DNA of 52,066 bases from a bacterium (lineage in GTDB: Bacteria; Actinomycetota; Acidimicrobiia; Spongiisociales; Spongiisociaceae), in NCBI GenBank assembly GCA_028821575.1, contig JAPPFW010000072.1, forward strand, positions 1 to 52,066. Direction: 5' to 3'. The position numbers and the translations under genes were made by a program. The notes beneath the pieces were generated by a model. That model worked only from the letters and a program-made list of their open reading frames with translations. It was not told the origin of the DNA and searched no databases. Within the stretch, counting starts at the first letter, position 1. The number at the start of each line of letters is the position of its first letter. Of the stretch, positions 51,974 to 52,066 are shown piece after piece.

Positions 51974-52066
51974 GTCAGTGGTTTGTGGTTTGTGGTTTGT
52001 GGTTTGTGGTTAGTGGTTAGTGGTTAGTGGTTAGTGGTTAGTGGTTAGTGGTTAGTGGTTAGTGGT
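51974..52066 (+). repeat. Heptamer array GTTTGTG x4 then GTTAGTG x8, cut by the window edge
   Basis: One GTCAGTG, four GTTTGTG and eight GTTAGTG units run in strict 7-bp register from 51974 to the end, starting 5 bp after a stop codon. It is the longest array in the window and continues beyond it. The unit change is abrupt, as expected if a point variant spread by slippage or unequal exchange. Confidence 0.92.

Noticed and set aside
17854..52066. The tandem repeats as possible CRISPR arrays
   Set aside because: Units are 7 bp, directly adjacent, without spacers, and no cas gene is present.

Overview
The window comes from a high-GC actinobacterium, most likely class Acidimicrobiia or a close relative. 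The evidence is a division and cell-wall (dcw) cluster that lacks ftsA but runs ftsZ-pgeF-yggS-sepF-yggT-divIVA, a MurE with the meso-diaminopimelate motif DNPR, an actinobacterial lspA-rluD-dnaE neighbourhood, a long eukaryote-like IleRS, many GTG starts and ATGA/GTGA overlaps, and a Tat-exported lipoprotein with a long Thr/Ala/Glu linker. The class is inferred from gene content; no rRNA or tRNA gene was seen.

Positions 1-17.9 kb: a leftward Fur-family regulator, then a rightward dcw cluster from mraZ to divIVA. A set of four MraZ boxes at exact 10-bp period precedes mraZ. The order is mraZ-rsmH-ftsL-ftsI-murE-mraY-murD-ftsW-murG-murC-murB-ftsQ-ftsZ-pgeF-yggS-sepF-yggT-divIVA. murF, ddl and ftsA are missing from their usual places. 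From mraY to ftsQ every junction overlaps.

Positions 17.9-27 kb: conserved housekeeping genes. ileS is leftward; a YggU-type protein, a TraR/DksA zinc-finger protein, lspA, an RluD-type pseudouridine synthase and dnaE are rightward.

Positions 27-32.3 kb: accessory genes. These are a protein that fuses a complete type II dehydroquinase to a complete alpha/beta-hydrolase, a tiny membrane protein, a TIGR04255-like protein, a short-chain dehydrogenase with a phosphotriesterase-family hydrolase, and a BrnT-like toxin joined in frame to its BrnA/CopG-like antitoxin. The last has an internal start site and a promoter that looks leaderless and autoregulated.

Positions 32.3-43.3 kb: a leftward peptide-type ABC transporter operon (binding protein, two permeases, two ATPases) followed by a medium-chain dehydrogenase, divergent from a hyuA-hyuB hydantoinase/oxoprolinase pair.

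Positions 43.4-52 kb: an aldehyde dehydrogenase divergent from an aminotransferase-glutamine amidotransferase fusion, a second paralogous aminotransferase, a glutamine-synthetase-like ligase and a small membrane protein. Together these resemble the gamma-glutamyl (Puu) route of amine breakdown with a transaminase in place of the amine oxidase. An amidohydrolase and an SRPBCC protein close the window.

A recurring feature is intergenic arrays of 7-bp tandem repeats. The unit differs from site to site but always contains TGG or its complement in the sense given, except for one array of CCTGACR. One array lies against a start codon, one forms a hairpin between convergent genes, and one runs off the right end.
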